DNA from: JAJPHJ01 sp035622315
GTDB taxonomy: Bacteria > Vulcanimicrobiota > Vulcanimicrobiia > Eremiobacterales > Eremiobacteraceae
Direction of reading: 5' to 3'
Assembly (NCBI GenBank): GCA_035622315.1
Contig: DASPVP010000068.1
Span: 1 to 48,477, forward strand
DNA: 48,477 nt
In this document: one piece after another, positions 26,237 to 35,315 of the stretch
Position numbering within the stretch: the first letter of the stretch is position 1
How the letters are laid out: each line of letters begins with the position of its first letter
The notes under the pieces: model-generated
Databases searched by the model: none
What the model saw: the letters and a program-made list of their open reading frames with translations, nothing else
What the model was told of the DNA's origin: nothing
Translations under genes and position numbers: made by a program

Positions 26237-27550
26237 ATGCCAGTTGTGCTGCTGGGCCTTTCCCACCGCACCGCGCCGCTCGATGTGCGCGATCGGCACG
26301 CGGTGCCGACGCATCGCTTGGCAGAGACCTTGAGCGCGTTGCGCGAGTACAGCGCTATCCGCGAAGCCGCTATCCTCTCAACCTGCAATCGCCTTGAGAT
26401 CTATGCCGACGTCGAGACGTACGAGACCGGCGTCGCGCAGTTGAAAGAGTTCCTCACTGCATACCGCCAGATGGCGGTCGAGGACTTCGACAAGTATCTC
26501 TACACCATGCTTGGCGCCGAGGCGGTGGAGCAGTTGTTCCGCGTCGCGAGCGGGCTCGACTCGATGCTCATCGGGGAGCCGCAGATCCTTAGCCAGGTCA
26601 AAGACGCGCTTCGCCTGGCCGACAGCGCCGGTTCCATGGGGCCGCACCTCGCGCGCCTTTTCCGCGCGGCGCTGCAGACGGGCAAAGAAGCGCGGAGCCA
26701 GACCGCCATCGGTCGCGACGTCGTCTCGCTCGGCGCCGCTGCTGTCGAACTCGCGAGCAATCACTGCGAGATCGCGCGCGCACGTTGCGCCGTCATCGGC
26801 GCAGGCCGCATGGGTACCGTGGTCGCCAAACATCTGCGCGCGCGCGATGCGCGTTCGCTCACGATCGTCAACCGCACGCAACGCCGCGCGGCGGCGCTTG
26901 CGCGCCAGGTCCACGCAGCCACGGCGCCGCTCGCAGATCTGCCGCGCGTCCTGGCAGCTCACGACCTCGTGATCACGGCCATCGGATCTGGTGCGTATAT
27001 CGTCTTGGAGCCGATGGTGCGCGCGGCCGTCGAAGAACGCCAGCGCGCGCCGCTGCTCTTGGTGGACATCGGCGTGCCTCGCGACGTCGAGCCAAGCGCC
27101 GCGCTGTTGGCCGGGGTCGTCATCTATTCCATCGAGGATCTGCGCGAGGTCGTGGATCGCACGCTCGAGGGCCGGCGCGGCGAGATCCCGCACGTGGAGG
27201 CGATCGTGGCGGCACACGTCGCGTCGTATCTCGACTGGTACCGCACGCGGGGCGCGGCGCCGCTCATCGCGTCGCTGCGGCGCAAAGCCGAGGATATCCG
27301 GGCGGCAGAGATCCGGCGCTTGTTCGATCGCATGCCGGAGCTCGACGAAACGCAACGCCAGATGGTGGTCGCGGCCAGCGTGTCCATCATCAATCGGTTG
27401 CTGCATGGACCGGTCACCCGTCTCCGCGAGAGCGTCGCACAAGGACCTGATGCCGATCGGACGCAGCTTGCCGAGGCATTGCTGGATGCCGACGCGTTCA
27501 GCGATCGTCTCGCGCGCCAGCTCGGCGACCACATCAAGTTCCCTCGCTGA
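26237..27550 (+). CDS. hemA: Glutamyl-tRNA reductase
   Basis: About 437 residues if started at ATG 26237 (MPVVLLGLSHRTAP); starts at 26183 or 26204 would add 11-18 residues. First step of the C5 heme pathway. Seen are GLSHRTAPLDVR, the catalytic Cys in LSTCNRLEIYADVE, GLDSMLIGEPQILSQVKDA, an NADPH-binding AVIGAGRMGTVVAKHL, LLVDIGVPRDVEP and a C-terminal dimerisation helix. hemD follows after 3 bases. Confidence 0.95.
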   Translation: MPVVLLGLSHRTAPLDVRDRHAVPTHRLAETLSALREYSAIREAAILSTCNRLEIYADVETYETGVAQLKEFLTAYRQMAVEDFDKYLYTMLGAEAVEQLFRVASGLDSMLIGEPQILSQVKDALRLADSAGSMGPHLARLFRAALQTGKEARSQTAIGRDVVSLGAAAVELASNHCEIARARCAVIGAGRMGTVVAKHLRARDARSLTIVNRTQRRAAALARQVHAATAPLADLPRVLAAHDLVITAIGSGAYIVLEPMVRAAVEERQRAPLLLVDIGVPRDVEPSAALLAGVVIYSIEDLREVVDRTLEGRRGEIPHVEAIVAAHVASYLDWYRTRGAAPLIASLRRKAEDIRAAEIRRLFDRMPELDETQRQMVVAASVSIINRLLHGPVTRLRESVAQGPDADRTQLAEALLDADAFSDRLARQLGDHIKFPR

Positions 27551-27553
27551 CAT

Positions 27554-28330
27554 ATGGCTGCGCTTGCGCTCGAGGGCGTGCGCGTCTTGGTCACGCGCCC
27601 GACGGATCCTGAATCTGACCTCGTCGCATCGCTTGAGCGGCACGGCGCGACCGTCGACAGGCTGCCCCTCGTGGAGATCGGGCCCCCTCCCGACGAGCGC
27701 GCCTTGCAAGCGGCCGTCGATGCTGCGGAAAGCTTCGCCTGGATCGCTTTCGCGAGCTCGACGGGAGTCGAGAGTTTCGCGCGGCGCCGCGCGCAGCCGC
27801 TGCCAAGAGTATTGCCCCACCTCGCGGCGGTCGGACCGACGACCGCTCGTGCTCTCGAGGCGGCTTTTGAGCGGGCCGCCGAAGTCGTGCCGGAAATCTA
27901 TTCCGGCGAAGCACTGGCGGATGCGCTCGTAGAGCGGGTCGCCGCGACGGAGTCGATCCTCGTCGTACAAGCTCTGGATGCGCGCCCCGCGCTGACAGCA
28001 CGTCTACGTGGCGCGGGCCGCTCCGTGACGACGATCGCGGCATATTCCACCGTCGCCGTTCGACCGCGAGATCTGCACGAGAGACTGCGCTCAGCCGACG
28101 CGATTGTGCTGACATCACCGAGCGCGGCCCACGCGCTCGTGGAGGCGCTGGGCGGAGGGACCGCAGCCGCAGCCTTGCGCGGAAAGCTGATCGCGTGCAT
28201 CGGCCCGGTGACGCTCTTCGAAGCCCACCAGCTCGGATTGCACGTCGAAGTGGTTCCTGAATCGAGCACGTTTCCGGCGCTCGTGGAAGCGCTGTGCACT
28301 TACTATTCGGCGCGACCACCGGCGCGATAG
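27554..28330 (+). CDS. hemD: Uroporphyrinogen-III synthase
   Basis: 258 residues. The family is poorly conserved, but the two-lobed plan is visible: VRVLVTRPTDPESDLVASL at the start, WIAFASSTGVESFARR, VGPTTARALE, then AYSTVAVRPRD, IVLTSPSAAHALVEAL and IACIGPVTLFEAHQLGLHVE. It cyclises hydroxymethylbilane to uroporphyrinogen III. The position right after hemA in an otherwise complete early heme cluster strongly supports the call. Confidence 0.88.
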   Translation: MAALALEGVRVLVTRPTDPESDLVASLERHGATVDRLPLVEIGPPPDERALQAAVDAAESFAWIAFASSTGVESFARRRAQPLPRVLPHLAAVGPTTARALEAAFERAAEVVPEIYSGEALADALVERVAATESILVVQALDARPALTARLRGAGRSVTTIAAYSTVAVRPRDLHERLRSADAIVLTSPSAAHALVEALGGGTAAAALRGKLIACIGPVTLFEAHQLGLHVEVVPESSTFPALVEALCTYYSARPPAR

Positions 28331-29136
28331 CGCTGCGCGCAGCCATCGGCGCTGCCGTGGCTGTCACGATCGCCGCCGTCGGACTGCGTGCCCAAGCATT
28401 GGCGCGCTCGGGAGCGCTCGCGACGATTGCCGTCGGCACGCTGGGATTCGCCTGCGGCGGACCCGTCGTCGCGCTGGCGCTCATCCTGCTCTTCGTCAGC
28501 GGCAGCGTCCTCAGCCGCATTACGACGGCACAAGCGCAACAGGCGCGCAGCCACGCGCAAAAGCAAGGTGAGCGCGACGCGCTTCAGGTCTTCGCGAACG
28601 GCGGGGTGGCCATCGGCTGTGCCACGGCCGGACAGATCGCAGCGCTCGCAGGTCATGACGCTCGGATGTGGCTTGCCGCAAGCGTAGGTGCGTTGGCCGC
28701 CGCGAGCGGCGACACGTGGGCCACCGAGATCGGATCGCTCGTCGGCGGAACGCCGCGCTCGATTCTCACGCTGCGGCCTGTCGAACGTGGTGCAAGCGGT
28801 GGCGTCACCGCGATAGGTCTCGTCGCCTCAGCTGCCGGCGGCGCGTTCGTTGGACTCGCCGGTCTGTCCGATCCCGCATATGCCGCCATCAAATGGATAG
28901 CACTGGCCTGTACCAGCGGGTTCTTAGGGAGCCTTCTCGATTCGATCGTCGGCGCGAGCTTGCAGGCGCTTTGGCGTTGCCCGCAGTGCGGGCGATCGAT
29001 GGAAAGCCCGCGCCACGAGGCCTGCAAGGCAGATCCCCAGCTTGTCCGCGGCTGGGCGTGGCTCGACAATGATGGCGTCAACCTTTTCGCGACCGTCCTC
29101 GGAGCGGCGGTCGGCGCATTGGTCGCGCGGGCGTAA
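28294..29136 (+). CDS. DUF92 family integral membrane protein (VTE6/TMEM19-like)
   Basis: 280 residues from GTG 28294, overlapping hemD by 37 bases. About seven hydrophobic segments. DUF92-like blocks are ALARSGALATIAVGTLGFACGG, AASVGALAAASGDTWATEIGSL, RSILTLRPVERGASGGVTAIG and FLGSLLDSIVGASLQALWRC. A Cys pair (CPQCGR) lies in a loop near residue 232. Plant members phosphorylate phytyl phosphate, and an isoprenoid-phosphate kinase role could be considered here, but that is inference. Confidence 0.82.
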   Translation: MHLLFGATTGAIALRAAIGAAVAVTIAAVGLRAQALARSGALATIAVGTLGFACGGPVVALALILLFVSGSVLSRITTAQAQQARSHAQKQGERDALQVFANGGVAIGCATAGQIAALAGHDARMWLAASVGALAAASGDTWATEIGSLVGGTPRSILTLRPVERGASGGVTAIGLVASAAGGAFVGLAGLSDPAYAAIKWIALACTSGFLGSLLDSIVGASLQALWRCPQCGRSMESPRHEACKADPQLVRGWAWLDNDGVNLFATVLGAAVGALVARA

Positions 29137-29257
29137 CGTGGCTCACAGCCTTAACGAAGCTACCGGGACAGACCGATGAGAAGTGTAGAAGCCTCGCAGC
29201 GTAAGGGTCCGCGCGTGGCTGTTGCTGGTTATTCACGTATGAGGGGAAAGCACACAC

Positions 29258-30154
29258 ATGGCCGCTGAGGTCACGACACAAACATCCGACGGCGTCTCGC
29301 AAAACGGAGCGCCGGTGAGCGCGCAAGGCACGAGTTCAGGTCCGCTCGAGGAGCTCATGCGTGCCGCAGCCGGGCTGAAAGAACGCCCCAAAGCGTGGAC
29401 CGACGCGAGCTCGTATCCGTGGAGCGAGGATGAGTTCTCCGCGCGCTACGTCCGCCGCGCGAACTACCAAGATCTGTACGGCATGAAAGAGACGGGCGAA
29501 GAGGTCGACGAGCTCATCGCGCTGTTGAACATCAAACCAAAGGCGCGCGTGCTCGACCTGTGCTCGGGCAACGGCCGGCATTCGATCGCGCTCGCGCTAC
29601 GTGGATGCAAGATGACAGGCGTCGATGTCGGCCCGGGTCCGATCGCGCTCGCGAAAGAGACCTCGCGCAACCTCGGGTTGACGGTCGACTATCGCCAGCT
29701 CGACGCGCTCACCGTCTCGTTCGAAGATGCCTACGACGCGGTGCTGCTGACCTGTGGGGGCTTGTCCGACTTCAGCCCCACAGCCGCAAAGGACCTCTGC
29801 GCTCGCGTGGAGCGCGCGCTCGTTCCCGGCGGGATGTTCGTCGCCGAGTTTCTCGAGGAAAGCCCTTCGGCCGTCCCCGATGCGCGCTCGTGGCGCTTCG
29901 TGTCCGGTGAGACGTCGCTCTTCGCCGATGCCGCGCACCTGCAGCTTGACGAGCGCCTCTACGACAAAGACGAGAAGGCGGAGGTCACGCGCTCGTACAT
30001 CGTGACCGCGGACGGCAAGATGCGTCAGATCGCTCGCTGCCGGCAATACTACACGGAAGACGACGTCAGAGGTCTGCTCGGCGCGCTCGTGCTCGTGGGC
30101 TTCAGCGCGGGCAGCGCGCCCGGACATAAGCGGGTCCTCGCAAAGCGCCGTTAG
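29258..30154 (+). CDS. Class I SAM-dependent methyltransferase
   Basis: 298 residues from ATG 29258, with GAGGGGAAAG in the leader. After about 45 low-complexity residues comes a motif SSYPWSEDEFSARYVRRANYQD typical of a methyltransferase_25-like subgroup (quoted in part), then motif I RVLDLCSGNGRHSIALALRG, GVDVGPGPIALAKE and AYDAVLLTCGGLSDFS. The substrate is unknown. It stands alone, preceded by a 121-base gap and followed by a terminator. Confidence 0.78.
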   Translation: MAAEVTTQTSDGVSQNGAPVSAQGTSSGPLEELMRAAAGLKERPKAWTDASSYPWSEDEFSARYVRRANYQDLYGMKETGEEVDELIALLNIKPKARVLDLCSGNGRHSIALALRGCKMTGVDVGPGPIALAKETSRNLGLTVDYRQLDALTVSFEDAYDAVLLTCGGLSDFSPTAAKDLCARVERALVPGGMFVAEFLEESPSAVPDARSWRFVSGETSLFADAAHLQLDERLYDKDEKAEVTRSYIVTADGKMRQIARCRQYYTEDDVRGLLGALVLVGFSAGSAPGHKRVLAKRR

Positions 30155-30192
30155 GCGCCCCGCCAGTCAACGGCCGAAAAAACCCACAGCGA

Positions 30193-30216
30193 AAAGCCCC
30201 GCGGATGCGGGGCTTT
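30193..30216. terminator. Bidirectional rho-independent terminator
   Basis: Perfect 10-bp stem AAAGCCCCGC/GCGGGGCTTT with loop GGAT. On the plus strand it is followed by CTCTTT and on the minus strand by TCGCTG after the paired T's; the A/T ends of the stem supply the U-tract on both strands. It lies between the convergent methyltransferase and binding-protein genes. Confidence 0.88.
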
Positions 30217-30227
30217 CTCTTTCGCCG

Positions 30228-31406
30228 TCAGCGCAAGACGGCCGGGTTGGGGAGTGCTGAACCCACGTAGCTGAAACCACCCGACGAGACCTTGTAGAAG
30301 TAGATGTTCGGGTCTGTCGGGTCGCCATTCGAGCGGAACGAGATGTCGCCGATCACCGTGCGGAAGATGTCCTCGCCGAGCTGTCGGATGAGCAACCGTT
30401 TGTCCGCGCTGCGACCCTCGACCGCTGCATTGATCGCAACCTGTGCTGCGACGTAACCGAAGAGCGCGTAGGCTGAAAGCCGTCCGTGCTGCGCCTGATA
30501 GCGTTGTTGAAAGACCTGCGCCGTGGGGATGAACTCGACGGGGGGCACGCAGGTGCCGACGAGCATGCCGTCCGCCACGGGCGCGAAATCCTTTTGCGCG
30601 ATAAGCCCGCTGTCGTAGAACGGGCTCGAGCCGAGCACCGGCGCGGTAACGCCGGCCTTGCGCAGCGCGATGAGCACCTTGGCCATGAGGTCACCGCGGC
30701 CGGTGATGTAGAGGTAGTCGGGCTGCGCGGCCGCGATTTTGGCGACCTGGTCCTTGAGCGTCTTGAGATCGACGTCGATCGAATAGTCGGTCACCTTCGT
30801 CTTGTTGCTCTGCAAAGATGCGACGAACGCGGTTGCAGTGGCGTTGCCGTAATCGTCCTGCTCCCAGACCACGGCCACGTTTTGCGGTTTGATGTTCCGC
30901 TCGACATAGCGCGCGCCGAGCGCGCCTTCGATGGTGTCCGGCGGGCATAGGCGGAAGACGTTGTCGTAGCCCTGCTGCGTGAGCGCGCCAAGCGAGGAGG
31001 TCGGGATGATGATCGGGATCTCCGATTCATGATAGACGTGCAGTGCGAGATAGGTCTCTTCGCCGCCGATGTGTCCGATGACGATGGCGTTCGTCGGGTC
31101 GACGAGAGCGAACTGCGCTTCTTGCTCGGCGATGCCAGGATCCGCTTGGTCGTCGAAGCTGCGCATTACCCAGCCGAAATCCGTGAGCGACCTCGACGCA
31201 TTGGCGTCGTCCACGGCCGCCTGGACGCCGTTTGAGAGGTCGATGCCGAGCTGGCGCTCGGGACCGGACAGCGGGGCCACCACTGCGATCCCGACGATTT
31301 TCGTGTACGGCGGGAATTCGTCGTCGGCGCCGGCCGCGCGCGGGATGACGAGCGGAAGGGCGAGCAGCGATGCGAGTGCGAGCGATTTGGCAAGACGGAG
31401 GAGCAT
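30228..31406 (-). CDS. Branched-chain amino-acid-type ABC substrate-binding protein (Peripla_BP_6)
   Basis: 392 residues from ATG 31404-31406; a longer frame to 31679 is a shadow of ubiA. A Sec signal peptide (LRLAKSLALASLLALPLVIP, cleavage probably after AAGA) precedes a two-lobed type I periplasmic-binding fold: IVGIAVVAPLSGPERQLGID, VIGHIGGEETYLALHVYHE, IPIIIPTSS, NVAVVWEQDDYGNATATAF and TAPVLGSSPFYDSGLIAQ. Members bind Leu/Ile/Val, amides or aromatic compounds. No permease or ATPase genes are nearby. It starts 13 bases after the ubiA stop. Confidence 0.88.
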   Translation of the reverse strand: MLLRLAKSLALASLLALPLVIPRAAGADDEFPPYTKIVGIAVVAPLSGPERQLGIDLSNGVQAAVDDANASRSLTDFGWVMRSFDDQADPGIAEQEAQFALVDPTNAIVIGHIGGEETYLALHVYHESEIPIIIPTSSLGALTQQGYDNVFRLCPPDTIEGALGARYVERNIKPQNVAVVWEQDDYGNATATAFVASLQSNKTKVTDYSIDVDLKTLKDQVAKIAAAQPDYLYITGRGDLMAKVLIALRKAGVTAPVLGSSPFYDSGLIAQKDFAPVADGMLVGTCVPPVEFIPTAQVFQQRYQAQHGRLSAYALFGYVAAQVAINAAVEGRSADKRLLIRQLGEDIFRTVIGDISFRSNGDPTDPNIYFYKVSSGGFSYVGSALPNPAVLR

Positions 31407-31419
31407 TGCGTTTCGTTCC

Positions 31420-32277
31420 TTACGTGACGATGACCGACGCGGCGGTCGAGACGAAGAAGGCGACAGAGAAGAGCATGTTCGCGTTGAAGACGGCGGTGTT
31501 GAGCGCCCGCGTGTCGCGCTGGCGCGCCACCAGCACCGTTTCATAGACGAGAAGCATGGCCGCGAAGAGGATGCCGACCCAATAGAGCGGTCGCGCATGG
31601 ATGACAAAGCCGAGCCAGGCAAGCGCGACCACGACGAGGCCATGGAGCAGTTCGGGCAGCCACGACGCGACGACCACACCGAAGCGCGCAGGGATCGAGC
31701 GTACGCCCTGCGCCAGGTCGAAGTCGCGGTCCATCAATGCGTACCAGATGTCGAAGCCTGCCACCCACATGGTGACGGCGCAGAAGAGGAGGATCCCGCC
31801 AAGCTCGATCTTACCGGTCACTGCGATCCAAGCACCCAAAGGCGCGAGACCGTCAACGGCGCCCAACACGAAATGGACGGCCCACGTCCAGCGTTTGACC
31901 AGCGGATAGATGACGAGCGCGGCGACGCCGATCGGCAGAAGCGCGAGACACAAAGGGTTGAGCTGCCAGGCGGCGATCGTCAGCAGCACGAGGCCGGCGA
32001 CGATGGCCCACACCATCCACGCCGCGGGCAGCTTGCCCGAAGCCACATGCCGTCGCGCGGTCCGCGGGTTCTTCGCGTCCAAGCGAGCGTCAAGCAGCCG
32101 GTTGGCAGCCATCGCTGCGGTCCGCGCGCCGAGCACCGCGATAGTGATCCAGGCGAGCGCGTGAAGCGAAGGAATGCCGCGCGCGCCGAGCAGCGCGCCC
32201 GCATACGCGAACGGCAGCGCGAACAGCGTGTGTTCGACCTTCAATTCTTCGAAGAAGCGGCGGAGCGAGCTAATCAT
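31420..32277 (-). CDS. ubiA: UbiA-family aromatic prenyltransferase (menaquinone pathway, MqnP/UbiA-like)
   Basis: 285 residues, eight or nine membrane helices. The two Asp-rich sites are NRLLDARLDAKNPRTARR and LMDRDFDLAQGVRSIPARFG. It joins a polyprenyl tail to an aromatic acid. Because a UbiD decarboxylase overlaps by 4 bases and menG plus a polyprenyl synthase are in the window, I favour a menaquinone role through the futalosine-type route (MqnP-like), but 4-hydroxybenzoate prenylation cannot be excluded. Confidence 0.9.
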   Translation of the reverse strand: MISSLRRFFEELKVEHTLFALPFAYAGALLGARGIPSLHALAWITIAVLGARTAAMAANRLLDARLDAKNPRTARRHVASGKLPAAWMVWAIVAGLVLLTIAAWQLNPLCLALLPIGVAALVIYPLVKRWTWAVHFVLGAVDGLAPLGAWIAVTGKIELGGILLFCAVTMWVAGFDIWYALMDRDFDLAQGVRSIPARFGVVVASWLPELLHGLVVVALAWLGFVIHARPLYWVGILFAAMLLVYETVLVARQRDTRALNTAVFNANMLFSVAFFVSTAASVIVT

Positions 32278-33740
32278 GCAGGTGTGATGCGGTCGAATCC
32301 CAGTTCTTTCCAGCGCCGCGCCACAGCCTGCTTGACGTCGTCGCTCATCACGATCGCCTCAGGCCATTCTCGCATGTAGCCATCTTCGGCGCTCTTGCGG
32401 GTCGCGTCGATTCCCAGCTTCGTGCCCAAAGCTGGGAGCGGAGCGGCGTGGTCCAAGGCATCGACCGGTCCTGGCGCGAGCACGAGGTCGCGGCCCGCAT
32501 CAAAGTTGTTGAGCGCGGTCCAAGCCATTTCGCTCAGGTCGTGGACGTCGATGTCGGCATCGACGACGACGATGTTGCGCGTCAGCATCATCATGTGGCC
32601 CAAACCCCACAGCGCGTACATCACCTTCTTGGCGTGTCCAGGATAGCGCTTGCGAATGGACACGAGCACGAGGTTCTGGAAGATGCCCTCGGCGGGGAAG
32701 TTGTAGTCCACGACCTCGGGCAGCATCTGCTGGAGCAACGGCAAGAAGAGCCGTTCCGTTGCTTTGCCTAGCCAGTAGTCTTCCATCGGGGGACGTCCGA
32801 CGATAGTTGTCCAGTAGGTGGGCTCTTTGCGCCGCGTCATGCAGGTGACGTGGAAGACGGGATAGTCGTCAGCAAGCGAATAGACGCCTGTGTGATCGCC
32901 GAACGGTCCTTCGCGCCGCAGCTCGGCGTTGTCCACGTAACCCTCGAGCACGAACTCGGCGTTAGCCGGCACTTCCAGATCCACCGTCTTGCAGGCCACC
33001 ATCTGCACCGCCTTGCCGCGGAGAAAGCCCGCGAGCAGCATCTCGTCTATACCTGACGGCAACGGTGCGGTCGCCGCATAGACCGTGGCGGGATCCGAGC
33101 CGATCGCGACAGCGACCGGCATGCGCGCGCCGCGCTCAGCTGAGTCTGCGTGTTCCCGGCCGTGCTTGTGGCGCTGCCAATGCATCCCGGTCGTGCGTGC
33201 ATCGTACACCTGCATGCGGTACATGCCCACATTGCGCGTGCCGGTGACCGGGTTCTTCGTGAACACAAGCGGGAGCGTGATGTACGGTCCCCCGTCCTGC
33301 GGCCATGTGGTCAGCACCGGCAGCGAGCCGAGATCGACATCGGCCTCCGCAGCCACGACTTCATGGCATGGGCCATCGCGCACGATGCGCGGTTGCAGCG
33401 AGCCGAGCTCCCCTAGGCGCATGACGAGCCCCAACTTGTCCGTGAGACTTTTCGGCTGCGCGATCTTGAGCAGGTCACGCACGCGCTCGCCGAGATCGTC
33501 AAGCGACTCGACGCCGAGCGCGAGCTCCATGCGCCGCTTGGTCGCTACCGCATTGATGAGCAGTGGGAAACGAGAGCCCTTGACGCTCGTGAAGAGCAAC
33601 GCCGGACCGCCGCCGAGATCTTTGACGCAGCGATCCGCGATCTCAGTGATCTCGAGATACGGGTCGACCGGAGCATCGATCTGCTTGAGCTCGCCCTGCG
33701 CGCGCAACTGGGCGATGAAGTCGCCCAAACTCGCATGCAT
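32274..33740 (-). CDS. ubiD: UbiD-family prenyl-FMN-dependent decarboxylase
   Basis: 488 residues from ATG 33738-33740 (MHASLGDFIAQLRAQ); a TTG start at 33836 would add a poly-Ala stretch without family resemblance. It removes a carboxylate from a prenylated aromatic ring. Seen are YLEITEIADR, NVGMYRMQVYDARTTGMHWQ (Arg/Glu network region), GREHADSAERGARMPVAVAI, LEGYVDNAELRREGPFGDHT containing the conserved E(x)nE-R, and MEDYWLGKATERLFLP. It heads the ubiD-ubiA-binding protein operon, divergent from the tolC-like gene with a 135-base AT-richer gap that must hold both promoters. Confidence 0.92.
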   Translation of the reverse strand: MHASLGDFIAQLRAQGELKQIDAPVDPYLEITEIADRCVKDLGGGPALLFTSVKGSRFPLLINAVATKRRMELALGVESLDDLGERVRDLLKIAQPKSLTDKLGLVMRLGELGSLQPRIVRDGPCHEVVAAEADVDLGSLPVLTTWPQDGGPYITLPLVFTKNPVTGTRNVGMYRMQVYDARTTGMHWQRHKHGREHADSAERGARMPVAVAIGSDPATVYAATAPLPSGIDEMLLAGFLRGKAVQMVACKTVDLEVPANAEFVLEGYVDNAELRREGPFGDHTGVYSLADDYPVFHVTCMTRRKEPTYWTTIVGRPPMEDYWLGKATERLFLPLLQQMLPEVVDYNFPAEGIFQNLVLVSIRKRYPGHAKKVMYALWGLGHMMMLTRNIVVVDADIDVHDLSEMAWTALNNFDAGRDLVLAPGPVDALDHAAPLPALGTKLGIDATRKSAEDGYMREWPEAIVMSDDVKQAVARRWKELGFDRITPA

Positions 33741-33875
33741 CGGACTCGCGTTCTCAGCGGCTTCAGACAAGGCCTCTCGCGCGGCCGCAGCCGCTGCTGC
33801 TTCTCGCGAGCAGGAAAATAGTGAACCACTTAACAATATGGTGCTAAACTACTTTTACACACCCGAGGTAACACT

Positions 33876-35231
33876 GTGCGATCGCAAATCTTGGCGTTGC
33901 TCGCCTGCGGGCTCGCGGGGGTGCTGGCCTGCCGCCCTGCCGCAGCCCAGACAAACAGCGAAGTCCAGCAGATCCCGAACGGCTCGGCTCCGCACGTCTC
34001 ATTGTCGCTGCACGATGCGCTCGCGCTCGCGCTCACTAACAATCTGGACTATCAATCGTCACTCGCCGACGAGCGCGCCGCCGAGGGGCAGGTGGTACAA
34101 GCGCGCGCGTCGCTCATGCCCAGTTTGTCCGGCGGTTATTCCTACGTGCACACGCAGACGGCCGAGTCATTCGAATTTCCGACACCGGCTGGATTTCAGA
34201 AGATACTGTTCTCGAGCACGGACATCAACAACGTGAACGGGACCCTGCAATACGCGTTGTACAACGGCGGCGCCAATGTGGCGGCCGTCGGTCAAGCCTC
34301 CGCGAATCTGGCCGCCTCGCAGTCCGACGTGGCGGCGCAGCGCGCCACCATCATCCGCGACACCACGAGCGCGTATTTCCAGCTGATCGAGGCGACGCGC
34401 TCGGCCGCCGTCGCGGATGAAGCGGTGTCCGTCGCCGGCGACGATCTCAAGACGGCCAACGAGCAATATCAAGCCGGCACCTCGGCGAAGGTCGACGTGT
34501 TGCGCACGGAAGTGTCGCTTGCGGATGCGCGCGTGAACGCGATCAAAGCGCACAACGATGCGGCGCTGGCCAACGCGCAGCTCGCGAACATCCTCAACAT
34601 CAACCTTTCGAGCATCGTTAACCCGACCGACACGCTGGAGATGACCGCTCCGACCTACACGCTCGATGCGCTGCTATCGTCCGCGCAGGCGCGGCCGGAG
34701 CTCGCCTCTGCCCACGATGCAGTCGCTATCGCGGACGACGCGGTGAAGCTGGCCCGCGCCGGCGTGTTGCCCACCGTGGCGCTGCAGATCCAAGAGGCCT
34801 CGTCCAAGCCGAACTTCTTCAACGTGCCGCAACCGCAGCTGACCGAGACGCTCGCCGTGACCTGGCAGCTCTGGGATGGCGGCTTGTCGCGCGGCAAAGT
34901 GCAACAGGCGTCGGCCGACGTGGACAAAGCGAAGATCCAGCTGCAATCGCTGGACAACGGCGTGGATCTCGAGGTGCGGGAGGCGTTCTTCAATTATACC
35001 GCGGCATTGGCGCAAGTGGACGCCGCCCGCGACGCGCAGACCGCCGCGCAAGAGAATTATCGCGTGAACGCCATCCGCTTTAGAGCAGGCGTCGGCACCT
35101 CGCTCGAGCTCGCAGATGCCCTGCTGTCCGAGACCCAAGCGGAAGACCAATACATCAGCTCGCTCGCGGACCTGCGCATAAGCCTCGTCACCCTGCAACG
35201 GGCGGCCGGGCTCATCCCGACCGGCACCTAA
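33876..35231 (+). CDS. TolC-family outer-membrane efflux protein
   Basis: 451 residues from GTG 33876 with GAGG seven bases upstream. A Sec signal peptide (LALLACGLAGVLACRPAAAQ) is followed by two repeats of the OEP domain, each opening with the ALALALTNNLDYQSSLAD and ALLSSAQARPELASAHDA type helix. Long Ala/Gln-rich coiled segments form the periplasmic tunnel. SLSGGYSYVHT, YALYNGGA and WQLWDGGLSRG are beta-barrel strands. It shows that the cell has an outer membrane. No inner-membrane pump or adaptor gene is adjacent. Confidence 0.92.
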   Translation: MRSQILALLACGLAGVLACRPAAAQTNSEVQQIPNGSAPHVSLSLHDALALALTNNLDYQSSLADERAAEGQVVQARASLMPSLSGGYSYVHTQTAESFEFPTPAGFQKILFSSTDINNVNGTLQYALYNGGANVAAVGQASANLAASQSDVAAQRATIIRDTTSAYFQLIEATRSAAVADEAVSVAGDDLKTANEQYQAGTSAKVDVLRTEVSLADARVNAIKAHNDAALANAQLANILNINLSSIVNPTDTLEMTAPTYTLDALLSSAQARPELASAHDAVAIADDAVKLARAGVLPTVALQIQEASSKPNFFNVPQPQLTETLAVTWQLWDGGLSRGKVQQASADVDKAKIQLQSLDNGVDLEVREAFFNYTAALAQVDAARDAQTAAQENYRVNAIRFRAGVGTSLELADALLSETQAEDQYISSLADLRISLVTLQRAAGLIPTGT

Positions 35232-35301
35232 GAGCGAAGGGGCGATTTTTCAATCGCCCCCCTACGCTCGGCTAAATGCGAAGGGCGATTGTCAATCGCC
35301 C
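35232..35301. repeat. Two tandem GGGCGATT hairpins between tolC-like gene and pnp
   Basis: Hairpin 1: arms GGGGCGATT/AATCGCCCC (35239-35247, 35252-35260), loop TTTC, with flanking GAGCG/CGCTC inverted ends (35232-35236, 35265-35269). Hairpin 2: arms GGGCGATT/AATCGCCC (35283-35290, 35294-35301), loop GTC. Both share the GGGCGAT arm with 38824-38843. They lie between convergent genes and may end transcription in both directions, though no long T-run follows; a repeat family is equally likely. Confidence 0.7.
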
Positions 35302-35315
35302 CTACACCTTGGCTT

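Noticed and set aside
26378..27970. 530-codon open frame on the minus strand
   Set aside because: Antisense shadow of hemA/hemD in high-GC DNA; composition is Arg/Asp/His-rich with no recognisable motifs.
31069..32379. 436-codon open frame on the plus strand
   Set aside because: Antisense of ubiA and the binding protein, both with clear family motifs on the minus strand.
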